From Synanceia verrucosa (lineage: Eukaryota; Chordata; Actinopteri; Perciformes; Synanceiidae): DNA of 64,000 bases. Position numbers and translations under genes: made by a program. The stretch is from positions 62,001-126,000 of the forward strand of contig CM056564.1 in NCBI GenBank assembly GCA_029721515.1, read 5' to 3'. This document shows positions 9,520 through 19,500 of the stretch, piece after piece (position 1 is the stretch's first letter; every line of letters starts with the position of its first letter). The notes beneath the pieces are model-generated. The model did no database searches. It was given only the letters and a program-made list of their open reading frames with translations, and was not told the origin of the DNA.

Positions 9520-9607
9520 ACACTAAACACATGACTACCTTTGGACCAATCCCACGACAGAGTTCAGTACAATTCTGTCGTGGGATTGTTAGTCACATGT
9601 TTGGTGT
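9520..9607. repeat. Long imperfect hairpin (15-bp perfect inner stem)
   Basis: CAATCCCACGACAGA (9547-9561) is perfectly complementary to TCTGTCGTGGGATTG (9574-9588) across a 12-nt loop. The pairing resumes outward: ACACTAAACACATGACTA (9520-9537) against TAGTCACATGTTTGGTGT (9590-9607), with one mismatch. The left arm has a 9-nt bulge. It could be a foldback MITE relic or a hairpin RNA precursor if transcribed. Confidence 0.75.
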
Positions 9608-10140
9608 ACGTCATGCTAATTATATAAACATCAGTAACATGTTTGGAGAACGTTCAAAAGAAGACTTTTGTTATAATTCTGCTGATTCAAATGAGTTCCG
9701 TTAAATAAATGCTGACATGTTTATGTTCATTTTTTACTATTTGGCTCATTTGACTGTGATTGCCCACCCCTCGATAACTTTCACAAACAAATCAAGAAAG
9801 TTAGGAGCAAGGCACAGCAGCTGCTCTGTTATTGGCTGCTTCAATGAGCACAGGAGGCTATTTTTACTCTGTTTTTACCCTGTAGCGTTAGCACTGCAGC
9901 TACCGGAGGTCTGGAGCTCGGTTCACACGGCAGCAATCGTTCTGGTCAGTTCGGCCAGCACGGCAGCAGTAGCTTCGGAGCTCCAGTTAGCAGCAATAGC
10001 TGCAGCGCCAACCGGACCTCCGGTTGGTGCAAAGCTTTGAGAAGTTCTGGTGGTCCTTGAGAAATTAATATCAGGAGACATTCAACATAAGCTCTGTGAG
10101 CACAAGGCTCATTTGAAGCTAGTGTTATACACTTATTTGT
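9608..10140. other. Unclassified stretch, no supported gene
   Basis: A 107-codon frame at 9717-10040 has a signal-like start and an alanine-rich end but no domain I recognise. The GCAGC/GGAGCTC-rich part explains its composition. Confidence 0.4.
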
Positions 10141-10233
10141 AATTTGGGTGACTGACTACTGTTAACTGTATTGTGACCCCATAAGCCTCTTTAGCCACTG
10201 CCATATCTAGAAGTAAACAGAAGCACATGGTAA

Positions 10234-10269
<36 letters not shown>

Positions 10270-10544
10270 CCTCTTTCCAGAGAGGGGGCGTGGTCAGATA
10301 CAGCTCAGGGTTATTTAAAGGTACAGACACAGAAACAGCCTGTTCTCAGCAGAGCTCAATACAGTGATTTTTAACTGGCTGCAATTCAGGACCAGGGCTG
10401 AGTTTACACACTTTGAATACAATATTGTTGGACTGAGACCTATATATATAGGTATATATAGGTCAACTCTATATATGTCACTTTTAATATGTGCAGATAT
10501 TTTGATTCAAATATTATCATTCTCATATTATCATTAGCAGAGCA

Positions 10545-10617
10545 TGGTACACCACACCTGCATGATGAGGTCATGGTGGATGTAGGTCCTGGGTTCAATC
10601 CCTGGCATTTCCAACAC
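10545..10617 (+). pseudogene. tRNA-Ala-like pseudogene
   Basis: The 3' part GGTCCTGGGTTCAATCCCTGGCATTTCC matches the T arm and acceptor of tRNA-Ala(TGC), with a good B box. The 5' half and anticodon arm are replaced by unrelated sequence. An inverted counterpart with the same replacement lies at 29826-29888, so the damage predates the duplication. Confidence 0.65.
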
Positions 10618-11467
10618 TTCTTATGTTCATATTAAAGGAGAGGCTTTTTTGTCACTCACTGTACCATTTGAACAACACAGCTGCTTCCTTCTGCAGTCAT
10701 GGAGAAGAACTAGAATACACTTCTGAAAGGGTAATTTTATTTTGAAAAACTCCCAGACAGCTCAGTGGAGCCATCAAACATAATATGGACCTTATGAAAA
10801 ACAGAATTAAAATATCACTTAAGTACTTCCAGTTTGAGTTAGCATCTATGAGCTAAACATGCTGCAAGCTAAGCATGTTTGTGCAGCTAATGAGATGGAT
10901 GCTAACGGCTAACAGGCTAAAGCTACTATTTAGCAGTGATCAAGTCTCCACAGACCTGAGGATGAAACTAAATGAAGAAGTTAACTACAGGGCTTGTTAA
11001 ATGGTGTCAGCTGACTGCAGATCAGTCAACATCATGAAGACTCTGGTCTAAGAGACAAACTCTGGTTGGCTTGTTGTCAACTGACATCATTGATCATTCA
11101 ACCAATGTTAATATGAGCCGTTTAATTGCTGGTGTGTCATTGCTGGTGTATTATTGCTGATGTATTATAGAAATTCTGAGATTTTAAAAAAGCAATCACT
11201 TGGCAGTACTATTGTACAGGAATATAGGTGTTTCTCTTTTTGTGTTTCTTTACATAAGTAATTGTAGCATTAACCACACACCTTTAGATTTTAATAAATC
11301 AATTATTAACAATTAACTGATGTAACTATTGGTTGTCATTAGCCGTTATTTTTTATAATATTTTAAAATAAGAGTAATATTTGCATATTATACAATTTAC
11401 AGCATGATGTGTATTTACAATATTATTAAACTGATGCTTTATTGATCCAGAGGGAATTTCAGAAAAG

Positions 11468-11539
11468 TCACTCTGATTTGATTTGGACACGTAACCTTTT
11501 GATCTGGAGTCAGACATGCTACCATTGTACCACAGAGTC
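11468..11539 (-). pseudogene. tRNA-Trp (CCA) pseudogene
   Basis: The minus strand keeps the CTCCAGA anticodon loop and the acceptor start GACTCTG, but the 3' strand reads CAGAGTG, the T arm is disrupted (ACGTG-TCCAAAT-CAAAT) and the B box lacks TTC. Related to 5089-5161. Confidence 0.65.
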
Positions 11540-11904
11540 TCTTTCCCAGGACTGCAAACTTCTGACAAAACCTTGGAGTGAGTCCAGAGGCGTCACCAGG
11601 GATTTCTGGCCAAATGAAAAGAAATTTCAATGGGCCCCCCATTGCAGGCAAAATGTGTTTATACTGTTTCACATAAAATTATGCATTTCAGTGACATTTT
11701 TGAAAGTGAGCTATCTTATAAACTGTGGACAAAGCTAGGAATAGCCAACAGGCTAATGTTCTGGAACTTTCCATCACATGAACCACTAACAGACCCACCT
11801 CGCCTATGAAACAACTGAGCCCTCTGAACAATATCAACAACAAACATGGAGATATCATATAAGAGAGTGTCTACACAGACCCAGAAGGAAGCAGACAGCG
11901 GTGT

Positions 11905-11976
11905 GGTTCCATGGTGTAATGGTTAGCACTGTGGCCTCTGATTCCAGTGATCTGAGTTAGACTCTCAGTGGAACCT
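11905..11976 (+). pseudogene. tRNA-Gln (CTG) pseudogene
   Basis: The acceptor GGTTCCA/TGGAACC is perfect, the A box TGGTGTAATGG is intact, and a TTTTT terminator follows at once (about 11978-11982). The anticodon stem is broken (GGCCTCTGATTCC) and the B box reads AGTTAGACTC instead of GGTTCAAATC, so pol III recruitment should fail. Confidence 0.7.
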
Positions 11977-12357
11977 GTTTTTAAACATGAGTCCAACTTT
12001 AAGAATGCAGCCTTTTCAATGTTCCATGTCAGGTTTTAAGTATTCAGACTGAAAACAGTGCTTTGTTGAGTGCACCTTGTTTCAGCTTCCAGCTTTCAGA
12101 GACCTGAAGCAACTAAGATTCTCTCTGTCTTCACCAAAAAACATCTCCAAACTTAATGGTATTGACAGCGGGGGAAACGGGTTTGAGTTAAGTGATGGAC
12201 GCACATTTTGCCTTCTGTCTTGTACTCATCAGGAAATGAGTTTTCACTGACATTTGACCTCCGATAGCTGAAGTTAGAGTCAATGGTGTTCATTGAGCAA
12301 CGGGCAGTGCGCTGAACAGTTACATTCATCATTTCTACCAAAATTTGTTTTGTTGCA

Positions 12358-12440
12358 GTCAGGATGGCCGAGCGGTCCAAGGCATTGCGTTAAGCTTGCA
12401 GTTTCTTCTGGGGGTGCTGGTTCAAATCCCACTCCTGACA
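12358..12440 (+). tRNA. tRNA-Leu (AAG)
   Basis: An 83-nt class II tRNA with a perfect 7-bp acceptor GTCAGGA/TCCTGAC, A box TGGCCGAGCGG, anticodon loop TTAAGCT (AAG) and B box GGTTCAAATCC. A TTTT terminator follows at 12448-12451. The T stem (GCTGG/CCCAC) has two mismatches and the anticodon stem has G-U pairs. It is a plausible but weakened gene. Confidence 0.65.
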
Positions 12441-12890
12441 GTGTGAGTTTTGCAATGCAGTTGTTGTAAGAAAAGTCAAGAATTTTCTCTGTGTTGGACT
12501 GTGTTGGGTTTTCCCAGTACAGAAGCTGCATTGTCAACCTGTCTGAGATGGCAGCATGTCTGTATGCATTTCAACAATTGTTTGAAACAAGTATTTCAAA
12601 AGAAGTTCTTGAGTTTCCACATCCTCCGTGAATGTTTAGCCTACTAAATGACTCAAGTTTGCCGGTAAAAGATCTGAGTTCAAATCTCGGTAAAACCTCA
12701 ATTTAAGCATGAGTCCAATGTTAAGAATGCAGCTTTTCCACGTTCCATGTCAACCTTAAACTTGGTACGCAGACTGAATACAGTGCTTTGTTGAGGGTAC
12801 CTTTTTTCATCTGCCATTGAGACCTGAAACAACTAAGATTTTATCTGTCTTCACCAAAAACATCTCCAAATGTAAAGCTATACTCTGTCG
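12441..12890 (+). repeat. Partial repeat of the tRNA-Gln downstream block
   Basis: 12660-12860 repeats the tail of tRNA-Gln (GATCTGAGTTCAAATCTCGG) followed by the same downstream spacer seen at 11977-12150 (CAGTGCTTTGTTGAG...GACCTGAA...CAACTAAGATT). It is a second, truncated tRNA-Gln unit without a 5' half. Confidence 0.65.
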
Positions 12891-13440
12891 TTCTGTTCAG
12901 AAACACTTTTTGTTATATTGGGTGAAATGGTCCTTTTAAAAACGAATGAAAAGAATCAGACCACTGTGGCAGCTGCAGGAATGTAAAACTCTGACCAATC
13001 CCTGCCATTACAAATGGAAAGAACCAATCAGATGCCTTCATGTCTCATCCTGCTCATGTCTCCCCTCTGTCCCTCCCTCCTCCCCACTGTTGCTGGAAAC
13101 ATCCAGCACACTCCTCTGCAGAAATACAGAGTTAGCAGGACAATCTGTTCTGTAGGGAACAATGGCAGAGAAAATGCAGCCAAAAATATCACTTCCAGCA
13201 TTATTTGTGACGGCTCACCCTGCTAAACAGGCAAAGAGAAGAAAGAGGAGGCAGAAACATTTGCAACAAAACTCTGGATAAAGCTAAGAGGACAAACCAG
13301 AGTGAACATCGGTGGAGACACTGAGACATCTGAAGGGACTGAAAAGTGATGCAGAAGTTGTTTTCTTCCTGTTAGACAGGTAATTATTTGTTCAGCTTCG
13401 GGAGGAGTTATTATTTTCATGAAATGTGTAATTTTGTGAT
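12891..13440 (+). repeat. Dispersed repeat, inverted copy at 40370-40930
   Basis: AGAATCAGACCACTGTGGCAGCTGCAGGA through TTCCTGTTAGACAGGTAATTA is matched on the opposite strand at 40370-40930, including GGAACAATGGCAGAGAAAATGCAGCC. A start-codon-like ATG lies in that block, but no long frame is shared by both copies. Confidence 0.7.
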
Positions 13441-13619
13441 CGTCTCAACTTCCCGCTTTGATTTATGTGGTGTATACCGTCTCTGTAAGCTCCAACTACA
13501 TCTCCCAGGAGCCCCAACATTACTCACAGGCTGCAGGAGGCCGCAATCAGTGACCCGCTGCTGAAAAACCACTTTGATGTAAAAATATGTCAGTGGCACT
13601 CAATGAGATAACAATGATT

Positions 13620-14082
13620 GTATGAACAACCAGAGTTTGTCTCTTAGACCAGAGTCTTCATGATGTTGACTGATCTGCAGTCAGCTGACACCATTTAACA
13701 AGCCCTGTAGTTAACTTCTTCATTTAGTTTCATCCTCAGGTCTGTGGAGACTTGATCACTGCTAAATGGTAGCTTTAGCCTGTTAGCCATTAGCATCCAT
13801 CTGATTAGCTGCATGAACACGCTTAGCTTGTAGCATGCTCAGTTCATCGATGCCGACTCAAACTGGAAGTACTTAAGTGATATTTTAATTCAGTTTTTCA
13901 TAAGGTTCATATTACGTTTGATGGCTCCACTGTGCCGTCTGGGAGTTTTTCAAAATAAAACTACCGCTTCAGAAGTGTATTCTAGTTCTTCTCCATGACT
14001 GCAGAAGGAAGCAGCTGTGTTGTTCAAATGGCACAGTGAGTGACAACAGAGCCTCTCCTTTAATGTGAATATAAGAAGTACT
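13620..14082 (-). repeat. tRNA-cluster spacer copy (minus orientation)
   Basis: Near-identical to 29340-29825 and to the reverse complement of 10618-11085 (blocks ACCAGAGTTTGTCTCTTAGACC, GTCAGCTGACACCATTTAACA). Contains no protein gene. Confidence 0.8.
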
Positions 14083-14153
14083 GGAAATGCTAGGAATTGA
14101 ACCCAGGACCTCATACATGCAAAGCATGCACACTACCACTGAGCTACATCCCC
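14083..14153 (-). tRNA. tRNA-Ala (TGC)
   Basis: The minus strand forms a 71-nt tRNA: acceptor GGGGATG/CATTTCC with two G-U pairs, anticodon stem CATGC/GTATG with loop TTTGCAT (TGC), T arm with B box GGTTCAATTCC, and A box TAGCTCAGTGG. The D stem is weakened (TAGTGTGC where TAGAGCGC is expected). No T4 tract follows closely. It is the best Ala(TGC) copy here. Confidence 0.65.
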
Positions 14154-14273
14154 GATGACATCACAACAAACCACCATAATACCAATCACTGTTGAAATGT
14201 AGGCCACACATGACTCTTGCTGATTTTCATACAAAATCAAAGCAACACTATACTATCACTGGAGGAAAAGGAC

Positions 14274-14345
14274 TGTGATTGCTGGGAATCAAACTCAGAT
14301 CAACTGCTTGGAAAGCAGCCATGCTCACCACTATACCACCATCAT
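14274..14345 (-). pseudogene. tRNA-Gly (TCC) pseudogene
   Basis: The anticodon arm GCTGC-TTTCCAAG-type loop and the D arm are preserved. The acceptor (ATGATGG against CAATCAC) has two mismatches and the T stem is CTGAG/CCCAG. It mirrors the plus-strand copy at 4583-4654, as expected if the Gly-Ala block is an inverted duplicate. Confidence 0.6.
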
Positions 14346-14395
14346 GGGTCAAAAAGACAGTTTCCACAAAGTCTGCAATTTATCTGCAAATTGAG

Positions 14396-14480
14396 ACTAA
14401 AAAAGTTCCAAAAACATCCTGCCTCATCCCAGAAGGTTCTGACTGACCACAGACCAGTTGCAGTGACTTCATACATCATC
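14396..14480 (+). mobile_element. LINE reverse-transcriptase scrap (block 1)
   Basis: A short frame contains KVLTDHRPVAVTS, like the L-N-D-Y-R-P-V-A-L-T-S motif at the start of the reverse-transcriptase palm in Rex1/CR1-group LINEs. The rest of the 162-codon frame (to 14705) has no recognisable similarity. Confidence 0.45.
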
Positions 14481-14705
14481 TCCTCAGACCCCAGGTTCAC
14501 CATGCACTCAATCTACAGTTTGAGTACCAGGAGAGGATGGGGTGAAATGATGCTATCCTACAGTATATCAATACAAGAAAATTGGAGAAAAAATACATCA
14601 GAAGTGGGATTGAAAACACATTCCTATTCAGAGTTCAGAAGCCCCACTACAGAGAAAAGACTTCAGTCTTTGAGCAAAGTGCCTAAAACCACTCTGTCAT
14701 TCTGA

Positions 14706-15370
14706 AACAACAACTATCAAACAACACTGTTGAATAACTTATTATATTCTGCAATTTTCTAAATCTCAGTTGCCTCAAACAATCAGAGGTCCTTACTAAA
14801 GATAGCATTGAAATACAGTAGATGATAGTGTTGTTCAAAAAATTACACTATCCCTGTCATACATATCAGGGATTTTATATGATATTAATTATAATGCTGG
14901 ATTAATCCATGTTAGTGCGCTAATTTCGATAGTCCTATGAACAACATATAGTCTAGTAACAACATAGAGTCTAGAAACCACAACATCCAAAGAAGGAGCA
15001 GTTATCTCTATAAAAAGACACTGGCTTGTTATTTATCTTTAAATATTTTATTGTACTATCATTGCTACTTCGCTAGCTAGCTAGCTATAGTTGAAACAAA
15101 TTGTCATATTTTTGTTTTGTAAACATTAGAAGACATACCTCAATATTTGGTCTTCTTCTTCTCCTCGTCTTTTCTCTTTTTCACCCTTGTACTCCTGAAG
15201 GCTTGGCTGTTTTCATCGTGTGGAATTTGTAAAGAAAATATATTTAACAGTGTCTGCTTCAGGATAGCTGTCCATCAACTGTGTTAGCTGTAGCTTCCTG
15301 TGCTCCCCACTACTCTCTCTATACGGCTCTGGTCTCCATAGACTGAACTACTGCTGCTATAAAACAGTCA
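14706..15370. other. Unclassified stretch
   Basis: AT-rich, with a CTAGCTAGCTAGCTATAG run near 15074. No gene seen. The last 100 bases match, inverted, the sequence downstream of the split tRNA-Glu near 9425-9475. Confidence 0.4.
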
Positions 15371-15442
15371 TTCCTCTAGAGGGAGTTAAACCCCAGCCAC
15401 CAGCATGAAAACCAGTGATCCAAACCACTAGACCAGATGGGA
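15371..15442 (-). pseudogene. tRNA-Glu (TTC) pseudogene
   Basis: The minus strand reads TCCCATCTGGTCTAGTGGTTT, with anticodon loop TTTTCAT (TTC) and T-arm-like TGGGGTTTAACTCCC. The 3' acceptor (CTCTAGAGGA) does not pair with TCCCATC. It is useful as the uninterrupted relative of the MITE-split copy at 8960-9425. Confidence 0.7.
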
Positions 15443-15449
15443 CTGATGT

Positions 15450-15560
15450 GTTAGTCCTCTGTCCACCACCATCACTGCAGAGCAGGTTAACAGAGAGCTG
15501 AGGAGATCTTGTCCTAACAAGGCAGCCAGACTGGAACAGGATGAGCTCCATCTCCTCCAA
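15450..15560 (-). repeat. tRNA-Glu upstream block shared with 8855-8975
   Basis: Reverse complement of 8855-8975 with few differences (GAGATGGAGCTCATCCTGTTCCAGTCTGG...). In both places it lies just 5' of a tRNA-Glu sequence, so the two loci are duplicates. Confidence 0.75.
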
Positions 15561-15609
15561 ACTTTGTTTGGTGAAATATGTTCAAGTCTATCAGTAACAA
15601 TAACTAGCA

Positions 15610-17530
15610 GACTCATGTGTAGTGCATAGACTGTAAAAAGAATGGACGTAGCACCCATGACGTCACCCATTGGTTTGGGGGAGTCCTTTTTGTGCTCCTA
15701 TCATGGGCATTTGAACTGTTCCATCTTGGATTTCAGTGGGCGTGTACTTTCCCTATTTGGAGGAGAGGTGGTAACTTTACAGGTCAGCCGGCTGAGATCC
15801 CGCCCACTGAACTCAAGTTAACCGCGCCGAACTGAGCTAGCCTAAAGCTATTCAGCTAGGCTAGGCTAACAATCAGCTACAGGCAGATCGTAATGCTGCT
15901 GTGTTTTAAAAATCACCTTTTCAGATTGAGAGTTTTTAGTTGGAGCTACAGGGTTTGGTGGATTTGGTGGAGTTGGGGGGGATTCATTTGTACTATTTAA
16001 CTGTGAAATGATCATTTAACATGTTAGTTACCGTGTTTCAACACTGCCTCCATCCACTAACGTTTATCCAGCACAGCAGCCGCTTTCTGACGGAGCATCT
16101 CTGTGCATGAAATGTCAAACTTTTTAAACAGAACAATGATACGAAATAAGGTTGTATTCCCACACTAAACAGACTCAACATGCTCTGGTCATCTATCTGT
16201 ATCAGCAGGGATCATGAGTCGGCAATAAAGTCTTTATAAGCCAGCGGCAAAATATGCCGACACATACCAATAAGTGGCAGCATCCAAGTAAACTCTATTT
16301 TACACAGCCTATGGGTACTGGATAAAATAGTACTAGATATTTACACACGGAAAAAAATGCAACACACAATCCTTTGATGGTCGATTAGTACAATCAACAA
16401 TCCCCATGCATGTTTTAGGATGGTGGGAGGAAGCCGGAGTATCCGGAGAGAACCCACGGAAACACAGGGAGAACATGCAAACTTCACATCGGGAACCGGG
16501 TACCTTCTTGCTGTGAGGCGACAGTGCTAACCATTGCACCACCGTGCCGCCCACACACGCCATATTGCCAGAAACAAACACAGACCCCTGGGTGTAGCCT
16601 AGCCTAGCTCAGACGACGCTTTAGCAAAGAGCTAACTGCCGGTAGCTCTCTGTGAACCTGTCACTCAACGTAACCACGCCCTAATTTATGCAAGAATTTT
16701 AAGCCTAAATAACACTAAAACGGTTGTGGTAAAAAAAAATTCACCCCCCTCACAGTGTTCACAGAGGTGGAGACTATCAGTAGAGACCAAAAAATCAAAA
16801 TGTACCAGGCTGTAAATATGTTTTTTAAAGCTGTAAAGTCGGTTATTTTAACATGGCGGTCAATGGAGAATTGCTCACTTCCGGAGTCAGCCCCCAGCGG
16901 CCGGACGGGAATTGCAGCTTTTTGAACGTGGAAGTGGTTCCTTTGGGAGAACTACACACCTAGAGTGGAGGGCAGCTTCTGAATCTGAATCATCTGAAAA
17001 AAATATTTTGAAATTGTGATGTGAGGGCTACGTATTCCCCACAGACATAATTTTACAGCAAAACGTTGGAAATCTCGTGCCGGTCATAGTGATGTGCCTC
17101 TGGTGTCTGTGAGATTTATAGTTTTGGCTCCATGCCCCTAATTAGGGCAACAACTCCAAAAACTCCTCCATAGACTGCAATGTTAATTTTCAGAGGAAAA
17201 TCCTGAAAAAAGCAGAAATTCCTCCTTTGGGAAAACTGCCACTGTCGGCCTTCTGAGTGGAGTAGAGACATAAAATTTTCCTCAAGAGCTCTTGCCACCT
17301 CTCGTCCAAAAACTAAGTCATACTCCTTATAGTTTTTGATTAATGGAGAGGAGTCCGGCATGGTCCGACTCAGTTCAACTGAATGGGAGTCTAAGGAGAG
17401 AGAAGCTGCTGGAGGAGCGTGTCTAGACTGTTTCACAGGGGTGCCCCAAGGGGTGCCGAAGCCATGCAGGGGTGGCCAGCAGGATTAGGTGATATGCATG
17501 CGCCTCCATCAACATAGCATCATTCACATC
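15610..17530. repeat. Composite dispersed repeat with nested SINE
   Basis: Begins GTGCATAGACTGTAAAAAGAATGGACGTAGC...ATGACGTCACCCATTGG, a start I recognise as common in fish intergenic DNA. It continues with GC-rich patches and ends near GGTGGCCAGCAGGATTAGG. A reversed SINE piece lies inside at 16380-16560. A minus-strand frame at 17116-17436 has no recognisable domain. Family and ends uncertain. Confidence 0.45.
16380..16560 (-). mobile_element. SINE fragment (tRNA-headed teleost SINE)
   Basis: The reverse complement begins GGGCGGCACGGTGGTGCAATGGTTAGCACTGTCGCCTCACAGCAAGAAGGTACC and runs to the CATGCATGGGGATT region. It contains the head and middle only; the 3' body and tail are absent. Confidence 0.85.
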
Positions 17531-17784
17531 CAAAAATCTAAGCTCTACTCTTTACGGTTTTTATACGAGAGGTGATTCGACAAGTCAGTTATAATCAGTG
17601 ACAGAGTGTGAATGGATGTTGGTACATATGTGTCAGGTGGGGGATCCACATAGACACATATGTAGAGATTAAGTGATAATACAGACTTCTGTATGTACAT
17701 ACACACAGAGGACTAACTGTTTCCTAACAGGAAGCAGAGAGGCATGCTGGGAAGTCTTCTTACTTCTCCCTTCATTGTTCTAAT

Positions 17785-17857
17785 TTGGCTGTAGCACAGT
17801 GGGTAGGGTGGTAGCCTCCAATCCAGTTGTTGGGAGTTTGAATCCCACATTCTGCTT
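17785..17857 (+). pseudogene. tRNA-like sequence, isotype unclear
   Basis: GGCTGTAGCACAGTGGGTAGG resembles an A box, and GGGAGTTTGAATCCCAC gives a perfect T stem (GTGGGATT complement) with a B box. The anticodon region reads CCTCCAATCC. The acceptor is not convincingly paired. It could also be a SINE head. Confidence 0.4.
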
Positions 17858-17869
17858 CATCATTACAAA

Positions 17870-18085
17870 CATGAGTTTAAGACATATTCAATATTAAACT
17901 TTTAAATTAAATTCAAATATTTTCAACATTCAACTTTTAAATTTCATTCTAAAATTTTCAACGTTCAACTTTTAAATAAAAGTTACACATTTTCAACATT
18001 CAACTTTTCAATTTAATTCTAAAATTTCAACTTAAATTAAATTCATACATTTTCAACATTCAACTTTCAAAATCTATTTCTAAAA
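17870..18085 (+). repeat. Minisatellite of TTTTCAACATTCAACTTTTAAATT-type units
   Basis: At least five imperfect 40-44-bp units with the core TTTTCAACATTCAACTT. A related short array with the same core lies at 40970-41070. Confidence 0.8.
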
Positions 18086-18330
18086 TTTTCAACATTTCAC
18101 TAATAAGTCGTCTGCAAACTTCACAATGTGGTTGGCAGCAGACCTGGGGACGCTGTTATGTGTCATCAGGCTGTGTCCTGAGCCTGTGCTGAGGGTGACC
18201 AGACTGGAGGAGTTCTGTCCGACCTGCACAGATTGTGGTCTGTCAGAGAAGAAGTCTAGCAGCCAGTTGCACAGGGGTGTGCTGGAGCTGATAGCCTGTA
18301 TGCCCACAAGATGATGTAGACTGACCCAGA
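18086..18330 (-). mobile_element. LINE reverse-transcriptase palm fragment
   Basis: The minus frame includes CNWLLDFFSDRPQSVQVG and KFADD, the conserved segments around the catalytic FADD box of Rex1/CR1-group LINE reverse transcriptases. About 25 residues normally found between the G-x-G-H-type turn and the FADD box (including the APQGCVLSP block) are missing, so the enzyme is dead. The minisatellite begins directly after it. Confidence 0.75.
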
Positions 18331-18488
18331 CGTGGCATACTCACCTATGTTGGTGTGACCATTGTAAGTGGCAGCTGAAGCTGTTTGTTGTGCACAAGGC
18401 TTTGCCTGGAAACCTCAAATCTTAAATGCCTAAACAAGCAGCTGCATGAGAAAAATTAATAGACCAGACATTCAGTGTCTGGGCGTGC

Positions 18489-18946
18489 ATATAATTAAAA
18501 CAAACCATAACTAGCAAACATGTCTATGCTTAAGACAAATCATAAGATAGCACAAGCATGACTTCTCACATCTCAACAGGGCCTATCTATCATGTTAGGG
18601 AAACCAGAACCTCTTTTTCCCGCTGTGTGAAACCTTCCTATTGTCTCCTGGAGATACATAACCGCAATGAGCACAAATCTATTGGTTACAAAATGCTTAG
18701 GAAATGAATCAACAAGAGTCTGGAGAAGAATACATTGTAATTTTACCATGCACTCTGAGTGTGAAAGACCTAGGCAGTAGGATGAGAATGATGTGACCTT
18801 AAAAAGAGAAATAAATCCAGTCTGCAGCTTTTATGTGCAGCTGAAAAACCATCATTTAAGCAACGCCTCTGGTTATATGATTTTTAAACTCATGCTAATA
18901 AAAATATAGCGACAATCTAACAAAATGCATACACAAAATCCTAACA
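18489..18946 (-). mobile_element. Partial LTR of an endogenous retrovirus
   Basis: On the minus strand the LTR starts TGTTAGGATTTTGTGTATGCAT at 18946, immediately after a purine-rich tract (the plus-strand ATTCCCTCTGTTG at 18947-18959), as expected for a 3' LTR after its polypurine tract. It aligns with the first 490 bp of the complete solo LTR at 23454-24465, then similarity stops near 18489, so R and U5 are missing. Confidence 0.75.
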
Positions 18947-18978
18947 ATTCCCTCTGTTGATCTCATCTCCACATGAGA

Positions 18979-19500
18979 TCACACACTTAACATCTGGTAG
19001 GGCGAGAGCAATTTCCCTCCAATCACAGTTGAAATCAATCTACTTGAAAGAGATCTGACACAGGGGTTACAATAACAACCACAAAGTACAAATAAAATTA
19101 TTACTACAACAAATGAAGAATAATTATGAATATTGAAATTAAAAACCATCATTTCTACTTGCCAAACCACCAATCAAGGAGTGATCCCAACTGATTATCT
19201 ATGCCAGCATGTTCCTTCAGCTCCTCAGAGAGGTTTCTCAGGCCTGCCAGGGCTCTGCTCACTGATCCACCAGGAGCTCTATTGTTAAGGATGAAAGTAC
19301 AACAACGGGTATCTCCAAACATAAAACATACTTAACCTTTTTCAGCTGGAAGCATATCTAAATCCATTCTATTTTGCACCATCATCAGAGAAGTTGCAGC
19401 CAGTTGTTCATGTAAACCAGCTATGGTGTCTCTAGTCTTAAATCTAAACTTTATGTATTTAATTAATGGAATTAATTCATACCATCTACATTCTTGCAGT
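18979..19500 (-). pseudogene. Endogenous retrovirus env (TM subunit) remnant
   Basis: The minus strand encodes pieces resembling the transmembrane subunit of a gamma/epsilon-type fish retrovirus Env. From upstream to downstream these are a region like the conserved immunosuppressive-type segment (about 19340-19410), a cysteine pair in the position expected for a CX6CC-type motif (about 19295-19305), an ectodomain C-terminus rich in leucine and glutamate (about 19190-19280), and a hydrophobic membrane span with a cysteine-rich cytoplasmic start (about 19000-19120). In-frame stops interrupt it near 19330 and near 19160. No SU, pol or gag is seen upstream. It cannot encode a working protein. Confidence 0.65.

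Larger units (their letters stand above)
10141..12445 (+). repeat. Segmental duplicate A (inverted copy at 27965-30146)
   Basis: In reverse order and orientation the following blocks recur at 27965-30146: 10315-10400 at 30040-30140, the Ala-like tRNA at 29826, the Ala-Trp spacer at 28990-29825, the Gln-like tRNA at 28917, and the Gln-Leu spacer with the Leu 5' half at 28004-28900. Includes a (GA)n run at 10237-10265. The distant copy lacks the Trp pseudogene and about 0.4 kb around it. Confidence 0.85.

Noticed and set aside
9717..10040. 107-codon frame with a hydrophobic start
   Set aside because: Composition follows GCAGC-rich sequence; no motif or homologue pattern recognised.
17116..17436. 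106-codon minus-strand frame
   Set aside because: No domain, inside a dispersed repeat, with no splice context.
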